Positions 24,289 through 33,094 of a stretch of DNA of 64,000 nucleotides are shown in pieces; the first letter of the stretch is position 1, and the number at the start of each line of letters is the position of its first letter. The stretch lies in contig NZ_JAAKZX010000015.1 in assembly GCF_011045025.1 (NCBI RefSeq), positions 1 to 64,000 on the forward strand, written 5' to 3'. This DNA comes from Streptomyces ureilyticus. Its GTDB lineage: Bacteria > Actinomycetota > Actinomycetes > Streptomycetales > Streptomycetaceae. The translations under genes were made by a program, and so were the position numbers. The notes below the pieces were generated by a model that did not search any database, was not told the origin of the DNA, and worked only from the letters and a program-made list of their open reading frames with translations.

Positions 24289-25062
24289 ATGTCAGGCGTC
24301 AGCGAAAAGATCCCCGTCCGCGTCTACGGCGGCCCCACCGCCCTCTTCGAGTACGGGGGACTCAGGTTCGTCACCGACCCGACCTTCGACCCGCCCGGCG
24401 AGTACCCCATGCCACTCCCCGGCGACCACAAGCTCGTCAAGACCGACCCCTCGCCGGTCACTGCCGCCGACCTCGGCCGCATCGACGCCGTCCTGCTCTC
24501 CCACGACGAGCACGACGACAACCTCGACAACGCAGGCCGTGCCCTCCTGCCCGAGGTGCCGGTCGTCTTCACCACGGTCAGCGGCGCCGGCCGCCTGGGT
24601 GGCAACGCCCGCGGCCTCGCCTTCTGGCGGACCGCCGAGCTCAAGCGGCCGGACGGCGGAACCGTGACCGTCACCGGCATGCCCGCCCGGCACGGCCCCG
24701 TGGGCTGTGAACCGGTCACCGGTGACGTCATCGGCTTCTTGCTCACCTCCGACGACCTGCCCTCGGTCTACGTCAGCGGCGACAACGCCGCCCTGGAGCA
24801 CGTCGAGGAGATCGCCGAGAAGTTCGCTCCCGTCGACACCGCGATCCTCTTCCTCGGCGGCGCCCGCATGCCCTTCGCCTTCGACAACGCCCTGCTCACC
24901 CTCGACAGCGCCCAGGGCGCCGAGGCCGCGAAGACGCTCGGCGCCCGCCGGGTCGTCCCCGCCCACTTCGACAGCTGGGCCCACTTCAAGGAAGGCCGGG
25001 CCGAGATCGAAACCGCCTTCACCGAGGCCGGCTTGGCCGACCGCCTCGACTTCGCCCGATAA
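24289..25062 (+). CDS. Metallo-beta-lactamase-fold hydrolase (UlaG-like)
   Basis: A 257-residue protein with RVYGGPTALFEYGGLRFVTD, the metal-binding signature LLSHDEHDDNLD (HxxHxDN), ARHGP for the next His, VYVSGDNAA for the bridging Asp, and RRVVPAHFDSWAHF for the last His. This fits L-ascorbate-6-phosphate lactonase-like or NAPE-PLD-like hydrolases; the substrate is unknown. The ATG at 24289 is 8 nt after AGGAGG. It is convergent with the MarR gene, which may control it through the palindrome at 24086. Confidence 0.9.
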   Translation: MSGVSEKIPVRVYGGPTALFEYGGLRFVTDPTFDPPGEYPMPLPGDHKLVKTDPSPVTAADLGRIDAVLLSHDEHDDNLDNAGRALLPEVPVVFTTVSGAGRLGGNARGLAFWRTAELKRPDGGTVTVTGMPARHGPVGCEPVTGDVIGFLLTSDDLPSVYVSGDNAALEHVEEIAEKFAPVDTAILFLGGARMPFAFDNALLTLDSAQGAEAAKTLGARRVVPAHFDSWAHFKEGRAEIETAFTEAGLADRLDFAR

Positions 25063-25170
25063 CCCGCCCCGCACCAACCACCCAAAGCCGTATGGGAACT
25101 TGGGAACTGTCGTGGCCCACGAGATCGAGCGACCTGGCTGCTTCGGCGACTGCGTCGCCGGCACCGGCGT

Positions 25171-25626
25171 CTACCCCGCGGTCTTCCGCTCCGCGTCCAG
25201 AGCACGTCCGGCTGTCCGCAGCGCACTGAGGACGGCGGTCACCTCCCGCACGGACTGCTCGGGAATCACTGACCCGATACGCAGCTCCAGCTCGTCCTCG
25301 AACACCTTCACCGCCCTGTCCACCAGCTTCCGCCCCTCAGGCGTCAGCTCGACGATCGAGGAACGACGGTCGTTCGGATTGGCCCGCCGCTCACACAAGC
25401 CCGCCGACTCCAGACGGTCGACCACCTTGCTCGTGCCGCCCACCGTGATGGAGAACTCCTCGGCGATGTCCTGGATACGCGGCCCGGGCCGACGCAACAG
25501 CAGGTGCAGCACCTCGAACGACGTCAGAGGCAGGTCGTACTCCGCACGCAACCGCCCCTCGATGCCATTCCACAGCTCGATCTCCAGCGAGACCAGCTCC
25601 CGGTACAGCAGCTTCAGATCGGCCAT
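25171..25626 (-). CDS. MarR-family transcriptional regulator
   Basis: A 151-residue winged-helix protein: LKLLYRELVSLEIELWNGIE, LTSFEVLHLLLRRPGPRIQD, AEEFSITVGGTSKVVDRLES (recognition helix), AGLCERRANPNDRRSSIVEL (wing with the DxR motif), LTPEGRKLVDRA. The ATG at 25626 follows GGAAG at 8 nt; a GTG at 25629 is also possible. Two TGGAAG half-sites just upstream suggest autoregulation. Confidence 0.92.
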   Translation of the reverse strand: MADLKLLYRELVSLEIELWNGIEGRLRAEYDLPLTSFEVLHLLLRRPGPRIQDIAEEFSITVGGTSKVVDRLESAGLCERRANPNDRRSSIVELTPEGRKLVDRAVKVFEDELELRIGSVIPEQSVREVTAVLSALRTAGRALDAERKTAG

Positions 25627-25631
25627 CACTC

Positions 25632-25657
25632 ATCTTCCAAAGAACTATCTTCCAGAG
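25632..25657. promoter_or_regulatory. Two direct ATCTTCCA half-sites upstream of the MarR gene
   Basis: ATCTTCCA occurs twice about 15 bp apart in an A/T-rich promoter region. Read on the other strand it is TGGAAGAT, the half-site also found as an inverted repeat at 24086-24102. Confidence 0.5.
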
Positions 25658-25895
25658 ATAATTAATTCTATGTCATGGCGGCCCGCAGCCGAGGGCGGCG
25701 GACGCACTCGAAGCCGGAAGGGGACGACCAGCGCGCCCTCGCCTGGGCCGGAAAGCCAAGTGCGGTAGACGTTGATCAGCGTTCAGGTGACGTCGGCCCC
25801 CGTCGATCGGCGGGGGCCGGTCGGCCGATCGGCGGGGCACCTCCCGAAGCCCGTCGGATGGTTGACCGCCCCCGCGCTCCGGCAACGTCGTCCCA

Positions 25896-27230
25896 GTGAC
25901 TGAGATCGACAGCGCCAAGAAGGCGCCTCCGCGTTCCTTATCCGCACCCGAGTCCGCCACGGCGCATTCCTTATCCGCACCCGCCACAGTGCGTTCCGCA
26001 CCCGAGTCCGCCACGCCGATGGAACGGCCGACGCCGATGGCACGGCTGGTCGGGGTGGACCTCGCCCGTGCACTGGCCGTGTTCGGAATGTTCGCCGTGC
26101 ACGTCGGCCCCTTCCCCACGCCCGGGGGCGGCGTCGGCGACTGGTTCCTGGGCCTGGCGAGCGGCCGGGCGTCGGCGCTGTTCGCCACCCTCGCCGGGTT
26201 CTCGTTGATGCTGATCGCCGGCCGCCGCGAGCCGAAGACCGGACTGGCCGGCCGGCAGGCGAAGGCCCGGATCGTGATCCGGGCCGTGATCCTGCTGGTG
26301 CTGGGCAGCGCGCTGGCGATGACCAACTTCGGCGGCGCCGGAATCCTCAACTTCTACGCGCTGTACTTCCTGCTGGCCCTGCCCCTGCTGCGGTTGCGGG
26401 CCAGGACGCTCGCGATCACCGCGGTCGCGCTCGCGGTCCTCACGCCGCAGCTGGCGTTCGGCCTCAAGGCACTGCTCAACGAGTCGATCGTGAACACCAT
26501 CGACTCGTACGACCCGATCGCGCGACTCTCCGGCGTGGGCGTACTCGACCTCCTGCTCACCGGCCTCTACCCGGCGATCACCTGGATGACGTTCGTGGTC
26601 ACCGGCATGGCGTTGGGCCGACTGGATCTGACCTCCGGTGCGGTGCAGCGGCGGCTCGCCGTGGTCGGTCCCGCGCTGATCGGGTTCGGATACGGCGTCT
26701 CGTGGCTGGCACTCCGCTTGTCCGGCGGCGCTCAGAAGATCACGGCCAAGATGGCTGCCATGAAGGACCCCGGTGCCATGAAGGACCCCGGCATGGCGTC
26801 AGGATCGGCATCGGGATCCTTCGACATGCCGGTCGGTGGTGAGCTGTGGGGCCCCGACGCATGGTGGCTGCTGGCAGCCGAGCCGCACACCGGTTCCACG
26901 TTCGACCTCATCGGCAGCATCGGCATCGCGATCACCGTGCTCCTGTGCCTGACGGTGGCGCTGGACCGCCTGCCGCGGCTGCGCCGGCTGGCAACTCCGA
27001 TCATCGCCGTCGGCACGATGTCCCTGACCCTCTACGTGGCCCACATCCTGGTCATCCTCGCCCTGCCCGGCGAAGCGGCCACCCCGCCGCAGTCCGCCTC
27101 CGCCGCGCTGCTGCTCTGGTTCATCGTCGGGGCCACCCTGTTCGCGGCGATCTGGTCTCGCCTTTTCCGCCGCGGACCACTGGAGTACCTGCTCAACGGC
27201 GCCACCAAAGCGGCGAATTACGTCCGATGA
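25896..27230 (+). CDS. DUF418 / heparan-alpha-glucosaminide acetyltransferase-like membrane protein
   Basis: A 444-residue polytopic protein. After a disordered leader with repeated SLSAPESA-like text come LVGVDLARALAVFGMFAVHV, GRASALFATLAGFSLMLI, many hydrophobic helices, and the C-terminal signature LYVAHILVILALPG, ending with FRRGPLEYLLNGATK. DUF418 proteins are related to membrane acyltransferases that move acyl groups across the membrane; no substrate can be inferred. A loop near residue 290 has the repeat AMKDPG. The GTG at 25896 has no good ribosome binding site; the ATG near 26020 (MERPTPMARL) is an alternative. Its last 660 bp and 3' flank are duplicated at 49.8-50.5 kb. Confidence 0.87.
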   Translation: MTEIDSAKKAPPRSLSAPESATAHSLSAPATVRSAPESATPMERPTPMARLVGVDLARALAVFGMFAVHVGPFPTPGGGVGDWFLGLASGRASALFATLAGFSLMLIAGRREPKTGLAGRQAKARIVIRAVILLVLGSALAMTNFGGAGILNFYALYFLLALPLLRLRARTLAITAVALAVLTPQLAFGLKALLNESIVNTIDSYDPIARLSGVGVLDLLLTGLYPAITWMTFVVTGMALGRLDLTSGAVQRRLAVVGPALIGFGYGVSWLALRLSGGAQKITAKMAAMKDPGAMKDPGMASGSASGSFDMPVGGELWGPDAWWLLAAEPHTGSTFDLIGSIGIAITVLLCLTVALDRLPRLRRLATPIIAVGTMSLTLYVAHILVILALPGEAATPPQSASAALLLWFIVGATLFAAIWSRLFRRGPLEYLLNGATKAANYVR

Positions 27231-27325
27231 GCCTCGGGCGGGTACCCCGGGAGGGGCCGGCCCGAGGTCGCAACGACACCCTCCGACAACGGGTCTGACT
27301 CGGAGACAGGCCTACTTTCTCCCGA
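26570..27325 (+). repeat. Segmental repeat, copy 1 (second copy 49774-50522)
   Basis: About 750 bp covering the 3' half of the DUF418 gene and about 95 bp after its stop are repeated in the same orientation 23.2 kb away, nearly identical by eye, with scattered substitutions and small indels. Confidence 0.9.
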
Positions 27326-27534
27326 TCAGGGCCCGCTTCGCGTAGCGGGGCGGCAAGCACCACCCGGTGGGGAACGCTTCGGTCGATGCCGGCACAGTCG
27401 GGGATGCCGGGGGTACGGGGAGGTCGGCCGTACACGTGAACCGGGCCCCGTGGTCATGCTCAAGACTCAAGGACACGACGGTCCGTGCCGGGCACTCCTC
27501 TGAGGGCTGCGCTGATCACTACGGACCGCAAAAG

Positions 27535-27596
27535 GGCCCAGGTCACTGACCTGGGCCTTAGTCATGGAGCGGGTGACGAGAATCGAACTCGCGCTC
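27535..27596 (-). other. tRNA-Gly 3'-end scar with terminator (att-like site 1)
   Basis: 27565-27596 matches the last 32 nt of a tRNA-Gly on the minus strand (T-arm GCGAGTTCGATTCTCG, acceptor end CACCCGCTCCA). Just left lies GGCCCAGGTCA/TGACCTGGGCC, the tRNA's terminator hairpin. Identity to the other scars stops before the anticodon arm. It is not a functional tRNA. Confidence 0.7.
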
Positions 27597-27741
27597 CTTC
27601 GAGCCTACCGGCGGGCCTCGCCTGCCGGACTGATCTGAAGCGTCCGTCGCGATCGCAGATCCGACGTTCAGATGCGGCACCGTCAATGTTGGTGACCATA
27701 CTCTTCTATGTACATCACCAACATTGTGTGGGAGGTGCCAC

Positions 27742-27963
27742 ATGTCTGTGACCCAGATCGACATCGATGACGATGCCCTGGAACGGGTCATGGCTCTGTC
27801 CAAGGTCAGGACCAAGAAGGAAGCGGTCAATCTCGCTCTGCACTTCTACGCCGAGCAGCAGGAACGTGCGGCGCGCATCAGCCGCCACTTCGAGCGTGCG
27901 CGCGAATGGGGTGCCGTCGAGGACGCCGAGCGCCTGCACCAGGCGGAGAAGCACAGCCGGTGA
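27742..27963 (+). CDS. vapB: VapB-type antitoxin
   Basis: A 73-residue protein: MSVTQIDIDDDALERVMALS, KVRTKKEAVNLALHFYAEQQ, then a helical C-terminus. The N-terminus is the ribbon-helix-helix DNA-binding part of VapB proteins that repress their own operon, and the C-terminus should wrap the toxin. The ATG at 27742 is 6 nt after GGAGG. Its TGA overlaps the GTG of the toxin gene (GTGA). The toxin frame is broken, so the antitoxin may be an orphan. Confidence 0.88.
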   Translation: MSVTQIDIDDDALERVMALSKVRTKKEAVNLALHFYAEQQERAARISRHFERAREWGAVEDAERLHQAEKHSR

Positions 27964-28369
27964 TCTACCTGCTCGACACGTCCGGCCTGGTCCGGCTGCT
28001 CCGGGACCCAAAACTGCAAGTGGCCTGGCATGACGCCATCGATGCCGGGACCATCGCATCCTGCTACGTACAGCGAGCCGAGTTCCTGTACAGCGCCCGG
28101 AACGGCCGCGAGTACGACGAGATCGCGGAGATGTTCACCGACCTCTATCCCGATGCGGCGGTACCGAAGAACGCGGGGCGCTGGATCAGCTCGTGCAACA
28201 CCGTATGGCCCAGGCCGGGGAGCATCGCAGCGCCTCGGCTGTGGACCTCGTCATCGCCGCCACCGCCGCCCACCATGGTTTGGCCGTTCTCCACGACGAT
28301 GCCGACTACCGGGCCATCGCCCGGCACGCAACCGACCTGCTTGAACACAACGTCCACGACGTCACCTGA
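27960..28369 (+). pseudogene. vapC: VapC-type PIN-domain toxin, frameshifted
   Basis: The first part from GTG 27960 reads VIYLLDTSGLVRLLRDP with the first catalytic Asp, then CYVQRAEFLYSARNG with the conserved Glu. Between about 28165 and 28185 the coding frame moves by one base. The downstream part, QHRMAQAGEHRSASAVDLVI, AATAAHHGLAVLHDDADY, carries the remaining Asp residues and continues to a natural TGA at 28367-28369. Read straight through, the protein ends in unrelated Pro/Thr-rich text. It is an RNase toxin inactivated by a single indel, or a sequencing error. Confidence 0.85.
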
Positions 28370-28469
28370 AATGCTTTTCCCCACAGGTTGTGGACGGGAA
28401 CTCGCGAAGGCCGGCTGTCGGGACTCGAAGCATCACCTCACGTGCGTGGCGGACCGGCGCGCGCCTCGC

Positions 28470-28572
28470 TGAGCCGACCGTCAGTCCCCGCAACTCGGCC
28501 GTGGCGGCCACCACGAGGTCGGCGGCCCCGGCGCTGCGGTGCTGTCCGCGCTGGGTGAGGACTTCCTGGCCC
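28470..28572 (-). pseudogene. C-terminal fragment of another PIN-domain toxin
   Basis: The minus frame reads QEVLTQRGQHRSAGAADLVV, AATAELRGLTVG. QHRSA(G/S)xxDLxxAATAExxGLT is the third-Asp region of VapC proteins. Only about 34 residues remain. Confidence 0.6.
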
Positions 28573-28924
28573 CGTCAGGCGCGGTCGTAAGTGCGGTTGT
28601 CGACCGGCACCCAGCCGAAGAGCAGGCGCATGTCCTGGATGCCTCGTACGCGGTCGGCGGCGGAACGCGCGCTGGAGAAGAACTCCAACCCGGTGATGGA
28701 CGGGCGGCCGTGACCGGGCGACGAACGCGTCAACCACCGCAACGGATACCGCCCCCGCGAGTGGGACACCCGCGCCGGCACCGTCGAACTCGCCGTCTCC
28801 CAGCACAGGTCCGGCACCTACTTCCCTCACTGGCCAGGCCCTCGGCGTCAACCAGCTTCCGAAATCCCAGGGACGCGCGAGAAGACCGACCCGCTCGCGG
28901 TCGCCAGGACAGATGCAGATCCCG
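28573..28924 (-). other. Unrecognised decayed coding sequence
   Basis: A minus frame ending at 28575 encodes VSHSRGRYPLRWLTRSSPG, TGLEFFSSARSAADRV and DMRLLFGWVPVDNRTYDRA with good codon bias, but I do not recognise a family and no start is supported. It lies between a PIN fragment and a transposase fragment, so it is probably another remnant. Confidence 0.35.
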
Positions 28925-29192
28925 TGGGACCGGCGAGGGCAGTCGGCCTCGCGGCACCACCAGCGGCCTTGTGCCGGCGGAACTCCAATCCGCTCGCGCC
29001 GTAAGGGAGATCGCGCGGCCGGGTCACCGCCGAGCCCTTCACCCGGGTGGCGAACACCCCGCAGGCCGGGCAGGCCCTGGCCCTCTCGTCGGCCGTGACC
29101 AGGTGAACTCGGCGCCTTCCGTCGGCCAGCCACTCAACCCGCGCGACGGACACCCCGTCGAGGTCGAGCAGCAACGTCGTATCGTTGACCAA
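28925..29192 (-). mobile_element. ISL3-family transposase N-terminal remnant
   Basis: The minus frame reads LLLDLDGVSVARVEWLADGR, VHLVTADERARACPACGVFA, TRVKGSAVTRPRDLPYGAS, and after a one-base shift RWWCREADCPRRS. This is the zinc-ribbon N-terminus of ISL3-type transposases (CPxCG...CxxxxC). The DDE catalytic part and the terminal inverted repeats are not found. Confidence 0.7.
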
Positions 29193-29320
29193 GCCCGTGA
29201 CTCCTGCATGATCGTTCTGCGTCGAGAACAGAGATGATCACGCAGGCCCACGGGCATCCCGCATCCGGGGCCGTACCCGAATACGTCATGACAATCGGCC
29301 GGGTGTGGTTCGCTGCTGGG

Positions 29321-29896
29321 GTGACTCAGGACTTGGAGATGGTCGCATTCGCATCCGCCGAGGCGTTCGAGGCATGGCTCGGTGAGAACCACGCCGTCTC
29401 GCGGGGCATCTGGCTCAGGCTTCGCAAGAAGAGCCCCGGAATCGTCGCGCTGGACTACGCCCAGGCGCTCGACGTGGCACTCTGCTACGGCTGGATCGAC
29501 GGCCAGAAGGCCAAGTTCGACGATCAGTGGTGGCTCCAGCGGTTCACCCCGCGCAAGCCGCGCAGCAAGTGGTCCAAGGTCAACCGGGACAAGGTGGCCG
29601 CCCTGATCGAGCAGGGCCGGATGCGTCCGCCGGGGCAGGCCGAGGTCGACCGTGCCAAGGCGGACGGCCGCTGGGAGGCGGCCTACGACGGTGCGAAGAC
29701 CGCCACGGTGCCGGACGACCTCGCGGCGGCCCTGACCGCCGACCCGGGCGCGGCGGAGTTCTTCGAGACACTGGACCGGCAGAACCGCTACGCGATCCTG
29801 TACCGGATCCAGGACGCCAAGAAGGCCGAGACCCGGGCGCGCCGGATCGAGAAGTACGTAGCGATGCTGGCGAAGGGCGAGAAGCTGTACCCGTAG
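29321..29896 (+). CDS. YdeI / OmdA-domain protein
   Basis: A 191-residue protein: EMVAFASAEAFEAWLGENHA, GIWLRLRKKSPGIVALDYAQ, ALDVALCYGWIDGQKAKFDD, WLQRFTPRKPRSKWSKVNRD, then a C-terminal OmdA region with FFETLDRQNRYAILYRIQDA and KKAETRARRIEKYVAML. Members were linked to bacteriocin protection or envelope stress in some bacteria, without a known reaction. The GTG at 29321 gives a family-like N-terminus but lacks a strong ribosome binding site; a TTG or the ATG near 29338 could also be used. Confidence 0.85.
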   Translation: MTQDLEMVAFASAEAFEAWLGENHAVSRGIWLRLRKKSPGIVALDYAQALDVALCYGWIDGQKAKFDDQWWLQRFTPRKPRSKWSKVNRDKVAALIEQGRMRPPGQAEVDRAKADGRWEAAYDGAKTATVPDDLAAALTADPGAAEFFETLDRQNRYAILYRIQDAKKAETRARRIEKYVAMLAKGEKLYP

Positions 29897-30385
29897 TCAC
29901 GGAAAGCGGACCATGGCCGTGTCGTGCCCCGGAGTCCCGGCGCGCCTGCGGCCCCGGCAGCAGCCACCAAATGCCCTCACCGAGCGTAACGAAACGTCGG
30001 AGGCCCCGAGCAGGCGCACCGCTCAAGATCGAAGACCCAGTTATCCGAAGATGAGAGGGCCTGGCAGCAGCGGTGACTGAAGACCAGCAGGGTGCGCCGA
30101 CCCACGGGCATGACGATCTCATCAACCCTGGCCAAGCCTCGATTCCGAGTGCTTTGGACCTGGATGAGGGTCTTGGTCTGACGGATCGCTCGCTGTCCTC
30201 GACGTCGACGGCTACGGGCCCGCCGACGTGCCTGCGGGATCACGGGATCAGGCGTGTCTTCCTCGTCATCGAACGTGACGATCGGCTCGTCGCAGGTGAG
30301 CAGGGATCCGTCGATTCAGCTCGATCACGGTCAGGGCCTCTGAAGCAGGTGCTCGGAGAGCGCCGAACTGAACTAGACAACAAAC
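29897..30385. other. Gene-free stretch
   Basis: About 490 bp with lower coding bias. No motif-bearing frame is seen on either strand. It ends at the tRNA scar at 30.4 kb and may be the decayed end of an older island. Confidence 0.5.
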
Positions 30386-30463
30386 AACCCCCGGGTCAAT
30401 GACCTGGGGGTTCAAAGTGGAGCGGGTGACGAGAATCGAACTCGCGCTCTCAGCTTGGGAAGC
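30386..30463 (-). other. tRNA-Gly(CCC) 3'-half scar with terminator (att-like site 2)
   Basis: 30418-30463 reads, on the minus strand, GCTTCCCAAGCTGAGAGCGC then the T-arm and CACCCGCTCCA: anticodon loop (CCC), variable loop, T-arm and acceptor 3' strand of tRNA-Gly. The D-arm and 5' acceptor strand are absent. The hairpin AACCCCCGGGTC...GACCTGGGGGTT (30386-30412) is its terminator. This is the product expected from tyrosine-integrase insertion into a tRNA 3' end. Confidence 0.8.
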
Positions 30464-30547
30464 GATGGCGCTTGCGTGGCTGCATGGCTGTTGACCTGCG
30501 CGGCTTCATTGCGTCGGCGCCGCTGCGCAGGCCGGATCGCATCGCTG

Positions 30548-30590
30548 GTGACCGTGGTTGTCCGCCCTTACGGGCACGCTGTGGGCACGG
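30548..30590 (-). other. Conserved arm motif beside att-like site 2
   Basis: TGACCGTGGTTG, CTTACGGGCACGCTGTGGGCACGG or close variants occur here, at 46781-46825 and at 62134-62179, each time 82-85 bp from the tRNA scar. The text resembles sequence found between the 3' end of integrase genes and attP in Streptomyces elements. The rest of 30464-30927 shows no gene. Confidence 0.6.
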
Positions 30591-30927
30591 CACCGGACCA
30601 AGTGGTCTGGGAGGGGTTGGCGGATCCTCAGGGGCGTCTGCCGCAGCGCCTTGAGTGACCGAGTGAGATGCGTGGTTGCGGATGTGTACTGAGCGGGTCT
30701 GCGGTTGTTGCTGTCTGGCAGCCGAGCACAGGTGGGGGAATGCGGCGGTACAACTCGGAGGACATGGGCCGGATGTTCGGGCCGACGACCTCCCCTCTGA
30801 GGCGAAGTTCCCCGCGCCGAAGCGTCCGCTGCCAAAGGGACTTGGCTTCTGCTGCTACTGCTGCGTGCGAATCGCTGTTGGTGCCATTGAGCGGGTGGCC
30901 GTGACGGCAGAATGCTTTCCCTGTGTT

Positions 30928-31194
30928 TCAGTCGCGTTCTTCCCGCTCTTCCATGAACCGAATGCCCTCATGGGTCAGCGAGACGGTCGCGGGTGTCTTG
31001 TGCGATGTCCAGTCGACGGTGATCAGGCCCTCGCCGGCCAGGTAGGCACAGGCTGCGGACAGGTCCTCGTCGGGTATACGAAGCTTGTCGCGGAGTGTGG
31101 CTCCGCTGACCTCCGGGCGATTGCGTTCGACGGCCTCGTACACAGAATTCATGACCCTCTTCCGGTAGGTCTTGCGTTCACGCAGTGTCGCCAT
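30928..31194 (-). CDS. Small winged-helix-like protein, paralogue 1
   Basis: An 88-residue protein, MATLRERKTYRKRVMNSVYE, VSGATLRDKLRIPDEDLSAA, CAYLAGEGLITVDWTSHKTP, TVSLTHEGIRFMEER. Helix spacing and the GLITVDW...VSLTHEGI ending suggest a single winged helix that may bind DNA or act as a partner domain. A paralogue with the same layout lies at 36320-36592 near three DUF5994 genes. The ATG at 31194 begins the part shared with the paralogue. I know no function. Confidence 0.82.
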   Translation of the reverse strand: MATLRERKTYRKRVMNSVYEAVERNRPEVSGATLRDKLRIPDEDLSAACAYLAGEGLITVDWTSHKTPATVSLTHEGIRFMEEREERD

Positions 31195-31270
31195 GGCTGT
31201 TGTTCTCCGGGTGGGGGCCGCGGTGCGGGCGCGGATGTGGGGCTGGGCTTCTGCGGCCTTCACTGTCCTG

Positions 31271-31529
31271 TCACGCTTCGTCCGAATATTGGTGGTCCTC
31301 GAAGGACGACTGGCTGGTTGCCGGCCAGGACCGTGCAGGCTCCGCGGCGTGCGTCGTGTCGACGGTGAGATACAGACGGGTTGCGCCCTCGCCGCCGGCG
31401 GGGTGGCTGCGCTGCTCGTCGAGGAGAAGCAGCGGCGGGCACTTCGGCGACGTGACGAGCGGCCTCCGGCGTCGCCGCGATGGTATGGACCTCGGCGCGG
31501 TCCGCGGAGGGCAATGGCTTGTGATCCAT
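31271..31529 (-). pseudogene. Frameshifted member of the short 'AEV' protein family
   Basis: The minus frame begins MDHKPLPSADRAEVHTIAAT and PEAARHVAEV. After a one-base shift it continues LDEQRSHPAGGEGATRLYLT and VDTTHAAEPARSWPATSQSS. Both halves align with the intact gene at 39635-39895 (AEVRILAASPEVSRRVAEVL, VEQRSYPAGSEGGTRLHLTV). The family is also represented at 37588. Confidence 0.75.
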
Positions 31530-31953
31530 GGCGTACCTCCTGCAGGGCGGCGCGCTGAGGATGAACGAGGTCGCCGCTTCAGACGTCTGGGGTCGAAGCG
31601 CAGCGCTTTCACAAACGCCCCCTCCTGCAGCGTATGCCCCGTCCTATGGTCCCTGCCCACCGAACCGGGCGCTGGCGTCACGGTGATACCGGGGGGACCG
31701 ACGCTCGCCGGCACGTGGAGTGACGTCGTAGGGACCGATCCTGGATCTCCGGCCCGGCGCAGACTGGACGGGCTGTGCGGCTGAGGCGGTCGGCCCGCGC
31801 CGCGCACGCCCAGCCAGGGGCCCTCCTCGCCCTGTGTTCCCCGGTCGCCCCGATCGAGCGCCCATGTCCGCAACAGGCCCGCGTCGAGACTCGGCAGGAC
31901 TGCCACCGTGACCGTCAGCTACGTGCGTCGGTGAACCGGCTGGTACGGGGGTG
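31530..31953. other. Gene-free stretch
   Basis: About 420 bp between the broken AEV gene and the 3' end of the desaturase gene. I see no supported gene or strong hairpin. Confidence 0.5.
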
Positions 31954-33009
31954 TTATGGGAGCGCCAGACGCCAGATACGCGCCCAGGTGGAGGCGTACT
32001 GCCGCAGCAGCGGGCCAGTGGTGTAGGGGATGCCGTATTTCTCGCACAGCTTGCGCACCTGGGGAGCGATCTGGCCGTAGCGGTTGCTGGGCAGGTCGGG
32101 GAAGAGATGGTGCTCGATCTGGTGGCTGAGGTTGCCGGTGAGGATGTGCAGGAGAGGGCCGCCTTCGATGTTCGCCGAGCCGAGGGCCTGCCGTACGTAC
32201 CACTCGCCGCGCGACTCGCCCTCGATCTCGTCCTCGGTGAAGGATTCCGCGCCGGCGGGGAAGTGGCCGCAGAAGATCACGGTGTGTGCCCAGATGTTGC
32301 GGGTGAGGTTGGCCGTGAGGTTGCCGAGCAGGCAGGGCAGGGCGGACGGGCCGGCCAGCAGCGGGAAGAGGACGTAGTCCTTGGTGAATTGCCGTGCGCC
32401 CTTGCGGGCCATCCCGGCGAGGTCGCCCAGGAACGCGCGCACGGACTTGCGACCCTGGACGACGGCCTCGGGCTCCAGGTCGTACAGGGCGATGGCCCAC
32501 TCGAAGACCGGGGCCAGCAGCGGCCCGCCGTAGAGGGGCTGGAGGAGATGGACGGGGTGCCAGGGCTGGTCCTCGCTCATCCGCATGGCCACGTAGCCAA
32601 GGTCGCGGTCGCGGCCCACCACGTTGGTCCAGGTGTGGTGCAGGTCGTTGTGGGTGTGCTTCCAGGCGGCGGCCGGGGTGGGGAAGTCCCATTCCCAGGT
32701 GGTGGAGTGGATGGCCGGGTCGCGCATCCAGTCCCACTGGCCGTGCAGGATGTTGTGGCCGAGCTCCATGTTCTCCAGGATCTTGGCGGTGGTGAGCATC
32801 GCCGCCCCGGCCGGCCAGGCGGGCGGGAGCAGGGAAACCGCCAGGGCCGCCCGGCCGCCGGCCTCCAGGGCGCGGTGCACGGTGATGAGGGTATGGATGT
32901 AGCGGGCGTCCTCGGCGCCGCGCTCGGCCAGCACCTCGGCGCGGATGCGGTCCAGTTCCTGCCCGAAGGCGTCGGCTTCGGACGGCGCAAGAGCAAGCGC
33001 AGCGGCCAC
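31954..33009 (-). CDS. Membrane fatty-acid desaturase
   Basis: A 351-residue di-iron desaturase with three His boxes: HNILHGQWD (HxxxH), HNDLHHTW (HxxHH) and SHQIEHHLFPDLPSNRY (QxxHH), plus hydrophobic segments between them. It introduces a double bond into an acyl chain, taking electrons from the product of the gene just upstream, as mycobacterial DesA3 does with its reductase Rv3230c. The GTG at 33009 follows GGGAG at 5 nt, better than the ATG-like start at 33048. The 85-bp gap to the reductase gene contains no terminator, so the two should form an operon. Confidence 0.93.
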   Translation of the reverse strand: MAAALALAPSEADAFGQELDRIRAEVLAERGAEDARYIHTLITVHRALEAGGRAALAVSLLPPAWPAGAAMLTTAKILENMELGHNILHGQWDWMRDPAIHSTTWEWDFPTPAAAWKHTHNDLHHTWTNVVGRDRDLGYVAMRMSEDQPWHPVHLLQPLYGGPLLAPVFEWAIALYDLEPEAVVQGRKSVRAFLGDLAGMARKGARQFTKDYVLFPLLAGPSALPCLLGNLTANLTRNIWAHTVIFCGHFPAGAESFTEDEIEGESRGEWYVRQALGSANIEGGPLLHILTGNLSHQIEHHLFPDLPSNRYGQIAPQVRKLCEKYGIPYTTGPLLRQYASTWARIWRLALP

Positions 33010-33094
33010 TGGTTCTCCCTTCCCAAGGGCTCGAGGCCCGACAGGCATCGAGCCTCGACAGATGTCTCTACAGGTCGATGTGCGCGGGTGGTCT

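Noticed and set aside
30073..30402. A 109-codon open frame just before att-like site 2
   Set aside because: It lacks motifs, a ribosome binding site and coding bias, and ends inside the scar's terminator hairpin.
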